This document shows positions 32,359-44,210 of a stretch of DNA of 64,000 bases, one piece after another. How positions within the stretch are numbered: the stretch's first letter is position 1; each line of letters starts with the position of its first letter. Origin of the DNA: Hypoxylon rubiginosum (taxonomy: Eukaryota; Ascomycota; Sordariomycetes; Xylariales; Hypoxylaceae). A program made the translations under genes and the position numbers. The stretch is from the NCBI GenBank assembly GCA_902806565.1, contig CADCXA010000027.1, positions 868,001 to 932,000 on the forward strand, given 5' to 3'. Under the pieces are notes generated by a model. That model saw only the letters and a list, made by a program, of their open reading frames with translations, did not search any database and was not told the origin of the DNA.

Positions 32359-34413
32359 TCATGCTACCCGAAGGTGTCCGGCGCTTAGGCCGGGGATGAA
32401 CTCGTACAGCACGGGTATAATTTCAACAGCTAGCCAGCCGATGCCTGATTTTTCCAATTAGTCACAACGTTTTTAAAACAAGCATTTGTCTTAAGCTCTA
32501 GAGCATGAAAGGGGGCACAAAACATGGGAAAGACTTACCACAGTAGACGACGAGCTTAGTAACAACCTCGACGTCGTACCTGACACGCGGCTTCACCAGC
32601 TTGGAGAATACCTCCTTGTGCCCGAGCTCGTCCTGCGACCTGATATACATGACCGGCTCCGCGTCCCCGTTCCCATCTATCTCGACCGGTGAGACAATCA
32701 CCGTGCCCTCGCCCATCAGCTTCTCGAAATCGCTCGGCTTTTGGTGATGCGGCGAGCTGCTGACGGCCGAACTCCGCGCTGCTGCTGCCGGCGACGGCGT
32801 GTAGTTGCTGTTATCGTCCTGCACCGCCGTCATGTCCTGCGCGCTCGCCTTGTTGCGCAGGCCGGGTTTGCTACCGACGCTGCCGCTCTCTCTACGGCGG
32901 CGCTCGCGGTACGCTAGGGTTTCGTATGCGTCGGCTGCGCTCTGTGGGCCCACGCTCACGGATCTACCGCGGCCGGGACCCCGCACGGCCGTGAAGAGCC
33001 CCGGTAGGTCGCTCACGTTGGGCATGACGTTGTCGACCCTCAGGCGTAACGGAATTTTCTTGTACTCAGACGCCGGCATGAAGAAGCGGCGCGGCAGGCT
33101 GAGGCCCCAGGTCTCGATAAGGCGAAACAGGTGTGGCAGCCCTCGGAGGAGCGATGGCTTGGCTACCTCACGCCACGCGAAGATGAGGAGCACGCCGAAC
33201 AGGATACGTAAGATAACGGCGGGCCAACCCAGCGCGTTCAGGTCGAAGGGGATGTCGGCGAATGACGAACGGCCGAATCGCCACGTGCCGATCTCGAGGC
33301 CTATCATGACGCCCGCAAAAGCGACGCTGTCGTCGAAGCAGGGGCAGTCATCGGCGGGTTCGGGGTGGACACGTATGAGGACAATAATCAGCAATAACAT
33401 AGCGCTGAGACTTGTCCAGCTGTTTTCGAGGAGGTATGTATTAAGGGCGGGGCCATAGTGGTACTCGGTGAGGGAGATGAGAGCGCCCATGACGGATCCG
33501 ACAATGACGTCCACGAATCCGTGCATGCCGCAGTACAGGCGGCCGAAGACGATGCTGATCGCGTAGAAGTAAGCCAGGCCCTCGAGCGCGGACCGGGTAT
33601 TGGGCTGGAGGGGGTTATCGGGGTCATGTAGGCATAGGATAGCGTAGACGGCAACGGAGACGGCGTTGGCCGAGTGGGTGGACGGAAAACCGTACTCGAG
33701 TGCGGCGGAGCCGGACATGGTGATACGGTGGAGAGGAGGCGATAGCGGGCGCGGGAGGGAGAAGAAATCTTTGACGAAACCGGTGAAGAAGACTCCGGCG
33801 GCGAGCATGTGGACGAGTCTGATAGTGAAATGTCATATTAGCCCTCCCATCATCGGGTCATGTCTTATCTGTGCTGGAATTCGGGGAGCATACCCTTTCC
33901 CGAAGGAGGCGTTCCCGCACCAGAACATGATAGGCAGCCCGATCATGAAGAAGGTATGAGTGCCGAGGTTGGCGGTGATGGCGAAATAGCTATCGAGGGT
34001 CGGTGAGCGTAGGGTGGCCTGCAACCAGGCGAGGTAAGGGGTCTCCCATCGGACTAGGGGGAGGGCTTGCTGTCGCAAGTTGTATCGCCATTTGGGCAGA
34101 GCGCGCTTGTCTACAGGTGAGTGACGGGTTAGCGTACATTGAAGCAATATCTTTGTGTATATTGTGTATACAAAATGCCATTCACGTGCCGCATTTCGGC
34201 TCTTAATGGCCTTGTCTTGCACCAAGGAGGGTAATACTACGGGCCGGGGGATTCGATATGGACTCCCCGCTCCTTGTTTCATGTAAAACAGCACGTACAA
34301 TGATCTAGACTCTGCATGCCGGCGTCGACTACCTGCTCTTTCTTCTCGATAGCCGTGTCTATCTTGATGGCAGGAAGCGCGCCGCCATTGGCGTGGGAGT
34401 GGGTGGTATTCAT
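32359..34413 (-). CDS. lcb3: sphingoid long-chain-base-phosphate phosphatase (Lcb3/Ysr2 type)
   Basis: Four exons (34413-34299, 34110-33894, 33818-32539, 32444-32359) give 565 residues. The PAP2 phosphatase triad is intact: KDFFSLPRP at about residue 127, PSTH at about 156-159 with the catalytic His, and GRLYCGMHGFVD at about 203-214 with the nucleophilic His. Upstream is the family signature ETPYLAWLQ...TANLGTHTFFM. Multiple hydrophobic helices imply an ER membrane enzyme. It dephosphorylates dihydrosphingosine- and phytosphingosine-1-phosphate, feeding ceramide synthesis. A Ser-rich, probably regulatory loop of about 200 residues lies before the last membrane segment. Exon 1 extends past an apparent donor at 34332 to the better GTACGT at 34298, because only that choice keeps frame and gives DHYKRALPKWRY. 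The last exon supplies the final helix GIGWLAVEIIPVLYEFIPG. Confidence 0.9.
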
Positions 34414-35562
34414 CGGATCCGAGGGTCTGTCCTCGTGAAGTTGGCGAGCGGCATGAACGGAAGGGATTTGCGTGGCACTGGCGGCGTTCCAGTCCCGACG
34501 GACGGGTCGGTTATTGGAAGAGTCGAGTGTCGTAGTCGAATTGGCCGGTCGCGCATCGAAAAAAAGAGATGTTGTTCTCCTATCCCTATCGTTCGTCTTG
34601 GTCCGCGATCCAATCGAGATGTAGCGTATAATAAGTGGGAAAAGATGCTGGGATAAGATGCTGGGATAAGATAGATAGTACAGAAGGGGAGTACGTTTTG
34701 TATGGTGTCAATATTGGAGCCTCGAGAAAGGAAAAGAAAGTAAATAAAAGTGCAAATGAAGTCAAATATATGTATGTGACCAGTCTAAGTTATGTGAGTA
34801 TGTAATTTTACTAATTTTACTAGAAAGTAGGATTCGATCAACCCTTTCTAAGCCACAAAATCGTGCGTCTTGTGTGTTATTCACTGCCTACTGCCTACTG
34901 CCTGTAGGTACCGCTCTTGTCGTGCCCTGTCGTGCCCCTTCAGAGGGATGCCAACTCTAAAAAATGGCGACCGCAGGACGGGACATTATGTTTTTCTCTC
35001 CCGAGTTCCACCCCCACATCCGTTGCCGTCAGTCTCTCCAACCCTACGAGCGTGGGCTTATTCCCCCGGTAGGTACCTAATCTAAAGGTATTAAGCCATT
35101 TTCAAGGGGTCCCTAGTCTTCTAGCATTGCCCATTGCCCTATTCAAGTCGAATTTCAGGGGGAATTCTGCACATTGCAGATTGTAAGATTACCGGCTAAT
35201 CAGCGTCGACGCATTTATCTTGGTTCTAGGATTTATAGCACCTTACAGAAAGCTCAAGTACAGACGTAACCGTCTCGCCAGCCTCGCCCGGCTTCGAAGC
35301 TTAGCAAACACGAAGTTGCACGTAACTCGGAAAATTCCCTTTTTTTAACGACTCGTTCCCAGGACTGATGTTGCACGTGATATCAAATGTTTCCGCGTTA
35401 GAGGTTCCAAACATGACCGTGACAAGTTATTAGCTTTCAAAAAGAAAATATATCCAGATATAGTACTGTATTCCTAGGTACATGTACGACTTGACTTCAT
35501 CACGTTTCATATTGAATGGGTGAATCATAGGAGAGGAGAGGAGAGAAACAAGCGAGCACGCG
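34414..35562. other. divergent promoter region
   Basis: About 1.15 kb between the starts of the Lcb3-type gene (minus) and the reductase gene (plus). No coding sequence seen. It includes a GATGCTGGGATAA duplication near 34644-34670. Confidence 0.5.
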
Positions 35563-36626
35563 ATGTCCCTAGCCGGCAAACAATGCATCGTCTCAGGCGG
35601 CAGCCGAGGCATCGGGCTCGCCATCGCCCGGCTCTTCGCCGCCGAGGGCGCTGCGTGCACACTCGTCGGTCGGGACAGACCCCGGCTTGATACCGCCGTG
35701 AAGACTCTAGAGCGAGGTGACGACGATACTCTGCAGCACGACATATCGTGCTTCGACGTTGGAACGGCGAATGGCTGGGAAAAGCTGAAGGCCAGCACCA
35801 ATCATGTATGTGACATACTATTAATAACCTACTTCATATAGGTCTCATAGACATAGTGCTAAGTCCGTGTAGCAAAATTGCGACATACTCGTAAACGCGG
35901 CTGGCATCTCGCAAAACTCGTTCTTGTTTGCCACCAAGCCTTCCGATCTGGATGCGCTCATCGCGACCAATCTTATGGGCACCGTATGGGGTTGCAAGTA
36001 CTTCGTACCTAAGATGATGAAGCAGAAGGGAGGTAAGCGAAGCTCCCGCCTAGCAATGAGGACTGAGAGGATGCGATAAATAACCAAGGCGGATTCAAGG
36101 ATGTATCATCAACGTGTCTAGCTTGCTAGCTACTCACGGCGGCCGAGGAGCAAGTGTATATGCCGCATCAAAAGCCGGCGTCGTCGGTATGCAATCCATT
36201 ACTCTTTTTATTTACTTCTCTCTCTACTACGAGACATAGCTAAAGTCCCCTTTTCTAGCTCTAACACGATCTCTTGCCTGGGAAGTTGGCAGATTCGGCA
36301 TTCGTGCAAATGTCCTTCTGCCCGGATATGTCAAAACCGATATGACAGAAGGTAATATCTCTTCCCTCCGAACCTTTTCTTTTTCCCCCGACACCGAAAA
36401 CTAGAACCCCTTCCTTGACCGACCCCCGTCTTACAGCAACAAAGTACATGATTACTAATATACAAAACCACCAGGTATGGACGCAAATGGCGAGCTTTCT
36501 GCTTTGATCCCCATGGGACGTCTAGGCTTGGACACTGAGGTGGCAGAAGCCGCACTGTTCCTAGCTACGAACTCTTACGCACATAATTGCGTCCTGAATA
36601 TCGATGGGGGTTTGAGCGCAACATAG
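35563..36626 (+). CDS. short-chain dehydrogenase, 3-oxoacyl-ACP reductase (OAR1/CBR4) type
   Basis: Five exons (35563-35805, 35873-36032, 36100-36186, 36259-36351, 36475-36626) give 244 residues, a normal classical SDR length. The Rossmann signature is GGSRGIGLAIARLFA near residue 12, the structural NAAG follows, and the catalytic Ser is in INVSSLL with the Tyr-Lys pair in YAASKAG. The C-terminal LPGYVKTDM and CVLNIDGGL resemble FabG-like reductases. OAR1-type enzymes reduce beta-ketoacyl-ACP with NADPH in mitochondrial type II fatty acid synthesis. I see no clear mitochondrial presequence (the start is MSLAGKQCIV), so another SDR substrate is possible. All introns keep frame, three of them in phase 1. 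The gene converges on uba2 with only 49 bp between stop codons. Confidence 0.83.
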
Positions 36627-36675
36627 TGCAACGTATCACCTCGGCATGGTTTCACAGATTCGAGGCACAGAAGAA

Positions 36676-39060
36676 TCAGTCAAGGATCTCGATTGCTCCA
36701 GTGCCAGCGTCATCGTCAATGACAACTATATCGTCTTCGGCTGCTTTCGCTTTCTTGGATGGCGACGGTCCCGCGTCATCAGGTCTAGAGCGTTTCTTGT
36801 CGTTGCGAGGAGCTTCTCCGTCTCCGTCGTGCTTTCTTATCTTGCCGTTGGCCGAGTTGACCCCATTGCTTAGTATAGGGAGCGTCTTCTTTGGTTTACG
36901 AGGAATGACGGGTGCCTGGCCGTCTTCAAGACCTTTGATAGGCTTATCAGAGAGTTTACTATAGAGATAGGTCAGCAATCATGTAGTATAGCGAGGACCG
37001 TACTGCGACGTACGCTTCTTGAATATTGACGACGACGTTGACAAAAGTATCGTCGTCGTCTTCATCGACAATCGTGACAAAGCTGTTCTGTTTGATGCCT
37101 GTTACAAAACCGTTAGAAGAAATACTACGAAGGTCGTGGGACGAGAACAAACCAAGATCATTCAGGTTTTTGTCGAGATTGTCAGTCAAGTCGGGATCGT
37201 AAACTAAGCCAGCATCACTGCTGACTGCGAATTCCTTCTCGCCATAGCCCAGTTGCAATTTCACAAAGTCCTCCACCAGATCGTCAAGCTTTGCTCTTGA
37301 CGGGTCGACTTCGAGGCTGGTGTAGTACACACTGCAAACTGGGCACTCTGGATTTGGCAGCCGGGATCGGTCCGTTCCAAGCAACCTCTGAGGTGCGAAT
37401 GGCGTCAAGAAGACCTAAATAAAACATTGGTTGCATGTTCAAGTTTCGTAACGTTGAGCAGCACTCACCTCTTTCGCTTTGTCGTACTCCCCTCTGAGAA
37501 CTTTGAAGGACTCGAGAACAGAAAGGCCAGCAACGATCGCATTTGTGGTCGCAATGGCAGGGATGATGTTACCGGCCATCTGTTTGATATCGAAACGTGA
37601 CTTAGCTTCGATTCCAAAGATATGTGATCGAAGGTTCGCGCTCGCAGCCACGAAATCGAGCGTGTCATCATCGTCCTTGTCAAAACTGATCGTGGGTTGT
37701 GGCATACCCTCGCTACGTGCCGCTATCAGCTTTAACATTCGCTTGCTTAGGCGATCTAGACTATCGTTGAAGACTACTAGATTCTCCTCTAAGGTCCATA
37801 TTCGCTGTCCATCCTTTATAATCTCATCTTTAGATGCGAACTGTTCGGATGCTTGGGCCACTAGGGATTCGTATTCGAGGGGAGTAGGCGGTTCTCTCGA
37901 CTTCCACATGTCTTTCATAGATCGTAAACGGGTGATATCGGTGTTGAATACTTTGTCGAACAACATCTGCGGAAATTGTTCTGTTCCAACAGATTCTCTA
38001 ATCTTCCTCAAGGCTTCGGCTTCTCTTTTCAGCTCGGCAATCTCCGATGCGTTCTCTTGGTCCTCGGTGACATCAAGAGAAGCCTGATCCTCACTCGTGC
38101 CGAAGATCTCGTTAAGGAGGTAACTCTTGCCCCATACTATGCAATGAATTGGTTGACTTGGCGTGCTACGAATAGTACACACTGGGAAGGACTTGGGCGT
38201 CTCTTTGGCAGTACAGTCATAGCAAGCCGTGACACCTCTCTTGATGACTTGGACCTGTCCGTTGAATCCTGTTGTACCGCTCTCGATTAGTGGCACGTCG
38301 GCTGCGAGGCACATTCGGTTTACATGTCGTCTCGCCTCGAGGTTGTCTAGCGCGTTGAATACCAGCTTGAAGCTTCTGAACCATCCGACGTGAAATTGCG
38401 CATCTTTAATGTTGGCATGGTGTGCGACGATCTTGACGTTCGGATTGAATTTCTCTGCGGCTTCCTTGGCCACCTGTCCCCATAATCAGTACGTCATCCT
38501 ACATGTCAAATATCATCCCATTCTGCAGGTTCGCTCGTACCAGTGCTTTTGATTTCTTGATGTGCTCGTGTCGGAAGAGAAACTGGCGGTTCAGGTTGCT
38601 TAGATCGATCGTATCGAGGTCGACGATGTGAATTTCGCCAAAACCAGAGAGTGCCAGGTTCTTCAGTAGCTCGCAGCCAATTCCGCCGGCACCCACCATG
38701 AGAACTCGGGCCTGGGAAACTTGTGTTAGCGTGAATTCGATCTCGAACGACGAGTAGGATTCCATCTTGTAGTCCACGCAAGTATGGGAGAGGGAGAGCG
38801 AGGTTTCGAGTGGATGGTTCGGGTGGATAGTTCGGGTTGGAAATGTGAACGAGGTGATTGTCGCGCAAGGTGCTGAGGCCGTGGTGGTAAGATCGCAAAC
38901 AGGTCCGCAGCGTGCGCATAGCTGCAGGTAAATGCAAAGCGCAAACAAAATCATAAAGGCGCATAGGATGCAATGTGGATTGGCGACTTACCTCCTTGAC
39001 GTTCGCGTTGAGCGACGGGCCAAGCGACAGGCGATTATAGGTATCTCGACCGGCCGCCAT
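36676..39060 (-). CDS. uba2: SUMO-activating enzyme subunit Uba2
   Basis: Five exons (39060-38992, 38711-38541, 38473-37469, 37414-37014, 36958-36676) make 642 residues. The ATP-binding region is [17 protein letters not shown] with [18 protein letters not shown]. The catalytic Cys lies in [16 protein letters not shown], and zinc ligands are CYDC and, later, CPVC. A ubiquitin-fold region follows ([18 protein letters not shown]). The C-terminal tail is Lys/Arg-rich ([20 protein letters not shown]), a probable nuclear localisation signal, and contains DDIVVIDDD, a SUMO-interacting-motif shape. With Aos1 it adenylates SUMO and passes it to Ubc9. The N-terminus [14 protein letters not shown] is placed before a canonical GTAAGT donor. 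Intron 1 is long (280 nt); the others are 54-67 nt. Confidence 0.95.
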
Positions 39061-40141
39061 CGTGAATAGCTAGCTACCCGAGTTAATGTGTGTCTCTCAG
39101 TCGATTCATATGATGCAATGATTGGTGGAGAAGTAAAAACGACTGGTGAAAAAAAAGGTAACGAGGCCTATGCTGGATATGAAACGTCGCGATGATAGTA
39201 GACGAAAGTAGGAAAAAGAAAAAAAGAGACAGAACGGGTTGAAGTTGCAAGGCAGCAGTAACAAGATAGTGAGTTCCCCGTACCTCTTTAGAAAAAGGCG
39301 CCGCCAGCCTTAGGGAATGCTCGCACCGTGGTGTAGCCGGAAGGAAGGTGTGATACTTCCTGCTTTGTTATGTTACGGCGTAGTACCTACGTACCTGTAT
39401 GGGCTGTATGGGCTGTATGCGGGTGGTCCTAGTGGTCTCGCACCTAAGCACGCTGGAAACCTTGCACCTTGCACTCGGGGCAATCGGGAGGCAAGGATCT
39501 GTTTAACCTTTTAAGGTTAGTAGGTGAATGCCTGGCTGAGCTTGGCTGAACTTGGCCGAGCTGACTTCATCGGCTTCACCTGCTTGTGATGTATACTTAG
39601 GTACATGACGAGGGCTGCACGGCAACCATCGCCATTCGTCCAGATCCTACCGTCGGTTCCCCCACTAATTCCCAAACTCGGCATATAGGTTGCACATCAT
39701 TGGGTGGCCTGTGCTCTCAGCGCCGAGTTATGCGAGTACCCTCCTGAGTCACGTCACGATAGATGGTTCTAAAGATAGCGTGAACTATTGTGTAAAGAAT
39801 ATTTCAATCAATTGCCATTATCTTGGAAGCCTGCTATAGCATAAACAAAATCTTTATGTATGAGAGTTGAGAGAGGCTGTCATTTCATTAGGGTATAGAC
39901 ACTTACGGGTACAGAGTCATACATCTGTTGAATTCGACTCCGTATCACATCTTGGGTTTTTAGTGTCTCGACTTGGCTGGTTGGGCGCAAATTTCACAAC
40001 CGGCCGCTAGTAACCCCCACCCTGTTAAAGACTCCGAGACCTTGGTTCAGGAACCAAACAAGGCAGACAAGCCACTCCCCAGACGCCACTGATTTATATT
40101 AATATAGAAAAATCCAAACCCTCGGAGTAGATTCGGTCGTC
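39061..40141. other. divergent promoter region
   Basis: About 1.1 kb between the starts of uba2 (minus) and the queuosine salvage gene (plus). Short GGCTGTATG and TTGGCTGA-type direct repeats occur near 39395-39420 and 39535-39560. No coding sequence seen. Confidence 0.5.
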
Positions 40142-41494
40142 ATGTCGGATGATGAGGCCGATCCAGAGCTCCTTGCCCTCCTGAGGCAGCATTTCCAGGG
40201 GAAGCTGAACCTAGACGATGAACCCGAGACAGGTGTTCTAGAAGGCGCCGAATACGTCTATGACAACTCTATCGACGTGGCCCTGAACATGAGAGCCACG
40301 AAAAATGCGGCGGCTTTCATTTACGACCGGATGCAACAGAAGGGGGTTTCCACTGCCAGCTGGTCCGAACACGAATTGCATCCCAAGGCCAAAGATGAAT
40401 CTACCGTCGCCTTCATCTTCACCATGGACTTGCTCAACTTCTCGTTCTGGTCCCTACGTCCTGAAGACGAGCGCTTTGCCGTCTCCTACCGAGACAAGAC
40501 CTGGACCGGATACTGGAGTCTGGTAGCTTCACTGCAGAGAGCATTAGAAGAAGGTGGGTGACCATCTCCACCAACAAACACTTGCTAGTCATTACTTTAT
40601 TATATTCTTTTATTTGTACTTCGCACTCTTGGAGTGCCGGCGATCATAGTTAATCCTTCCTGCAAAGATATCCCCATAACCGATCCGCACTACTGGCAGA
40701 ACGAAGAGGAATGCAACCTCGATTCCTTAAGGTACATCTTCAGGTCGTCTACCGACGAAGAGATCCCGCTACTAGAAGCACGGCTCGCCTGCCTGAGGGA
40801 GGCGGGGCAAGTTCTATACGAAGTAGGTTGACCCAAACACCGCTTGCAGCATGGGGGTAACGCATTACCAACGCACATCGGTTCCTCGCAGAAATACAAC
40901 TGCAGCTTCACGAAGTGCATAGAAGCCGCCAACAAGTCCGCCGCGAGCCTAGTCAACCTGCTCGCCCGCGACTTCGACTGCTTCAGGGATGAGTCAAAGT
41001 TTGAAGGGCGACGCAAGCCGATTCGCTTCCTCAAGCGCGCCCAGATCCTGGTAGCGGATATCTGGGCCTGCTTCGACGGCGAGGGGTACGGAGAATTCCG
41101 GGATATCGACAAGATCACCATGTTCGCCGACTACCGTGTCCCGCAAATCCTGGCTTCATTGGGCTGCATCGGATACAGCCCGCCACTGCAGGCATTAGTG
41201 ATGAGGCGGGATATCTTGAAAAATGGGAGTAGCTACGAGATACAGCTCAGAGGTAAGTCTTGATATTCTTGCTTCTAGTCAACTTCAACCTTTCAAGCGG
41301 TACTAAAAGAAAGGGACGTAGCTTGCAGCATATGGTGTGTAGAACTCTTAAAACGAGAGATCAAACGCGAGCATCCGGATGCCAAGGTCAATGCTATTTT
41401 AATCGACTTTTTCTTGTACGACACAATGAAGCAGCTGGAGGCCGAAGGGAAGGAGACTATACCCCATCATCGGACGAGAAGTATTTGGTACTAG
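40142..41494 (+). CDS. QNG1: queuosine salvage protein Qng1 (DUF2419)
   Basis: Four exons (40142-40553, 40668-40822, 40892-41252, 41298-41494) give 374 residues. Family features are NFSFWSLRPEDERFAVSYRD with the WTGYWSLVASLQRALEE motif, IPITDPHYW, and YIFRSSTDEEIPLLEARL. Later come FRDESKFEGRRKPIRFLKRAQILVAD, split over segments, and YRVPQILASLGC. The family (queuosine 5'-phosphate N-glycosylase, also C9orf64) releases queuine from salvaged nucleotides so that tRNA-guanine transglycosylase can insert it at G34. Fungi do not make queuine, so salvage is the only source. For intron 1 I chose the acceptor CTGCAAAG ending at 40667. It gives EEDIPITDP; the earlier AG at 40633 would add about eleven extra residues. 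The last exon ends ILIDFFLYDTMKQLE...TRSIWY. Confidence 0.9.
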
Positions 41495-41735
41495 GCCATT
41501 TGGACAGTTGGATTTTAATGGGACATAGGAAGCTGTAGTAGTTTTGGTTGTGTAGCCATTAGCATAGATGGAAATAATGCCGTATCGCATTTCTAAGCAA
41601 GATGCCGAGCAAATATCAGAAGCCCCCTCCAACGCCAGCGCATAACTATCATGAGCATCGCAAAGGAAGCAAGATCCAGCTGTTCCCTATCCATCGTACA
41701 CACATACACACCCATTAGACGTAATCCCTGGTTTC

Positions 41736-42458
41736 TCAGACGGCGCCAATAGCGGTCGAGTTGAGAATATCATCCATGTGGGCGTTCTCCGTGCCTTCGC
41801 CCTCCTCCTTCAGCAGCACCGCGAGCACCTCCAGCGGCGGGTTCAGGCCGAGCTTCTCCGCGCGCTTCCAGCGCTTCATACGACTAATACCAACGCAAGG
41901 CTATTATCGGGCGCATCGTTAGCAAACGCTATCTTTCCGCCTAGGGAAAAGGCATTGAAGGAGACTACTTACTCCGTACTGCGAGCTGACGTCCCAGTAT
42001 CGCAGCACCTTCTCCGCCTGCGTCAGGTCCTCCTGGTGGATCCTCTTGGTCACGCGCTCGCGCTCGAGCTTGCGCCAGTACTGGTTGATCTGGGGGCCCG
42101 AGATGTCTTCCGCGCGCAGCTCCGCTTCCGACTTGACTTCTGGTTCCGGTTCCAGCTTCGGCGCAATATCGACGGTCTGATATCCCTCCACCTTTATCTT
42201 CGCATCCACCCCCTCCGCTTCCTCTTCCTCCTCCTTCTTGACGGCATCCTCGTCCTCGTCGTCGGCGGACTCCGGCTGGGCGGAAGAGACGTGTTTCGCC
42301 AGGGGGCTCTGCTTCGAGGGCTTGGAGGAGGAAACTAGGTCCTTGGCCGACTTGGGAGCCGCCGACTTGGTCACCCTATGATTGAAGGACAGCGTCGCCT
42401 GCCGGCCGCCGGCGCGGCGGGAGGCGTTGCCGCCGCCTGAGCGTCTGGTGGTGGGCAT
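41736..42458 (-). CDS. POLD4: DNA polymerase delta subunit 4 (p12/Cdm1)
   Basis: Exons 42458-41973 and 41900-41736 give 216 residues. The conserved C-terminal half is INQYWRKLERERVTKR, HQEDLTQAEKVLRYWDVSSQ, then PCVGISRMKRWKRAEKLGL and NPPLEVLAVLLKEE, the Pol delta subunit 4 pattern. This small subunit stabilises polymerase delta and contacts PCNA. The N-terminus has a PIP-like motif RQATLSFNHRV near residue 19. It keeps Gln and Leu but lacks the usual aromatic pair, so PCNA contact through it is uncertain. A long acidic linker (VKKEEEEEAEGVDAKIKVEG) separates the two. The intron is GTAAGT with CTAAC and AATAG. Confidence 0.92.
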
Positions 42459-43066
42459 TTTGTGGCGGCGATTGGCTGATGATGATGATGTCGTCTGCTC
42501 GTAATTATGATCGGAAAATTGGGAAGGAATACTTTATGCCGTGAAAGATGTACGCTGTACCTAATGAATGAGGTTGGAAATATGCGGGAATATGGAATAT
42601 GCAGGTTCAAATGAGATGAGATGCTTCAATGATGGAATGACGTGGGGGATTCCCCCAGGCTGTGGCTTTCCTGAGGCGCATTGGCGGGGCAACACGAAAG
42701 GCGAGCGTCATCACGTGATGCCAGATGTATCAGATCCACTTATTCTTGAGACGCTAGACATAACCGCATGCAATTAACAGTTACATGCCTCTACCCGTCA
42801 CCCCCTTTTCCTTTGTGTTACGAGATGGGAAAGCTATAATGTGCAACGACCATGATATCGCAACGTCTCAAGTACGGACAGTTCACTTGCTAAGAAAGAA
42901 ACCAGAAACTGGTAGTAGTGAGGTGATGAAGTCCGAATGGAAATTTTGAATTTCGAAAACGGAAAAAAAAAACAACGCAAGTCTCTGATCTGCCTATAGG
43001 CATCTGAGTGTTTATAGTTAAAAGAGAATGCCTTTGAACCTCCCTTGGAGGTAATTCTTGTTCCAT
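42459..43066. other. intergenic region
   Basis: No supported gene in about 0.6 kb upstream of POLD4. An A8 run occurs near 42965. Confidence 0.5.
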
Positions 43067-43646
43067 CTACTCGTCGTCATCTTCATCTCCGTCTCGGTCC
43101 CCATCCCCGTCCCCATCCCCGTCCCTGTCCTCCTCCTCCTCCTCCTCCTCCTCCTCCTCCTCCTCCTCCTCCTCCTCCTCCTCCTCCTCGTTCTCCTCAT
43201 CATCGTTCTCCTCCTCCTCATCGTCGTCGTTCTCCACCTCGTCCTGCTCCTCGGCCTTGATATGTAGTGTTAGTTTCTGCATGCTGTTCTCGTGAAAGAT
43301 TATGACTCACCATTCTGCGGCTCCTGCGTCGCTGCCACTGCGAGAGAAAGCAGCCCATGCTGCCCTCCAGCCCAGTCCCAGTCAGCAATCCCCAAAGGGA
43401 TGCGTCGATGACAGCGCGCACCGCGTCTTGGACCTCCGGATCCTCTATGTCCGGGTTTGCTGCTGGCTGGGCTGGCTGGGCTGGCTGAGCGGGTTGAGCG
43501 GGTTGAGCGGGCGGAGCGGGCGGACCGGACTGGGAGGGCTCGCCAGACTGGGGGGATGAACCAGACTGCGAGGACGACGGCTGGCTAGTAGAGCGGTCCT
43601 CCGTAGAGGCCGTAGAGGACGGGACAGGTGACTTGCGGTCTGCCAT
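43067..43646 (-). CDS. uncharacterised low-complexity protein (has a partial copy at 60.4 kb)
   Basis: Exons 43646-43311 and 43255-43067 give 174 residues. Nothing is recognised. The N-terminus is Ser/Gln/Pro-rich and contains a PAQ tandem (PAQPAQPAQPAQPAQPA). The only complex segment is about 49 residues: NPDIEDPEVQDAVRAVIDAS, then LWGLLTGTGLEGSMGCFLSQ and WQRRRSRRM. It looks like two short amphipathic helices followed by a basic end. Exon 2 encodes an acidic tail with about twenty consecutive Glu and then alternating Asp/Gly, produced by a CTC-trinucleotide array on the plus strand. The start at 43646 has a good context (AACCATGG). A larger open frame upstream to 44069 is not supported. The helical segment and part of the PAQ region recur inverted at 60.4-60.7 kb. 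Confidence 0.6.
43129..43189. repeat. CTC/GAG trinucleotide repeat
   Basis: Uninterrupted (CTC)n of about 20 units, read as poly-Glu on the minus strand within the uncharacterised acidic protein. Length variation between strains is expected. Confidence 0.95.
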
Positions 43647-44210
43647 GGTTGCTTGATTCAGCGGTTGTTTATTGTGTTTGTATGTGCGGTGGAAGAATTT
43701 GATGTGTTGGAGATTGGTGTGAGAATGATGGTTGTGAGTTGCACAAGAGAGATCTGGGAAAGAAAAGAAGAAGGGAAAGTACATGCGCGTCCCCTTTGCT
43801 GCATCGTGGTTATTCCAAAGCATTTCTGCGGCGATGGTCTCCGCATTAAAACTCTCGGCACTACAATTCTCGGCGTCGCCTTGCTCGGCACCACTCGAGG
43901 GAGGCGCACTACATGTGCTTGTCGTTATAGACGATAGTCTATCACGTACGAGGAGGTGAGCGGAGGAGGTGAGCGTCTTTGACGGGGTAGATGACAGGGT
44001 AGGCGAGGAGGCGTTTCGTGATACGTTTCGTGAATCAACGTGAACGAGCAGCTGAGGACTAGCAGACAAGTCCCTTGTTGAATGCTGCCAGCTAGCCTGA
44101 GTTTTCTTTCAGTATCTTTCGAAGACTTCATCTCAGCAAGTCCATATCATGACACCCCCTACAGGCCAACTCCTCAACCATTGCGTCTACACTATCTTAG
44201 AAGATAGGTA
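43647..44210. other. intergenic region
   Basis: About 0.56 kb between two minus-strand genes. An in-frame ATG at 44069 extends the 43 kb open frame, but its codon use and composition differ from the gene, so I leave it out. Confidence 0.5.

Noticed and set aside
34332..34340. Donor GAGCAG|GTAGTC for exon 1 of the Lcb3-type gene
   Set aside because: It would put exon 2 out of frame; the GTACGT at 34298 keeps frame and yields DHYKRALPKWRY.
40634..40667. Extra coding segment VPAIIVNPSCK in Qng1
   Set aside because: Using the later acceptor gives the direct EEDIPITDP join expected for the family; kept as a minor alternative.
43045..43260. Plus-strand proline-rich frame
   Set aside because: It is the antisense reading of the CTC/GAG array in the acidic exon.
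43647..44069. N-terminal extension of the 43 kb gene to ATG 44069
   Set aside because: Composition differs, and the ATG at 43646 has the better context; no support for the longer form.
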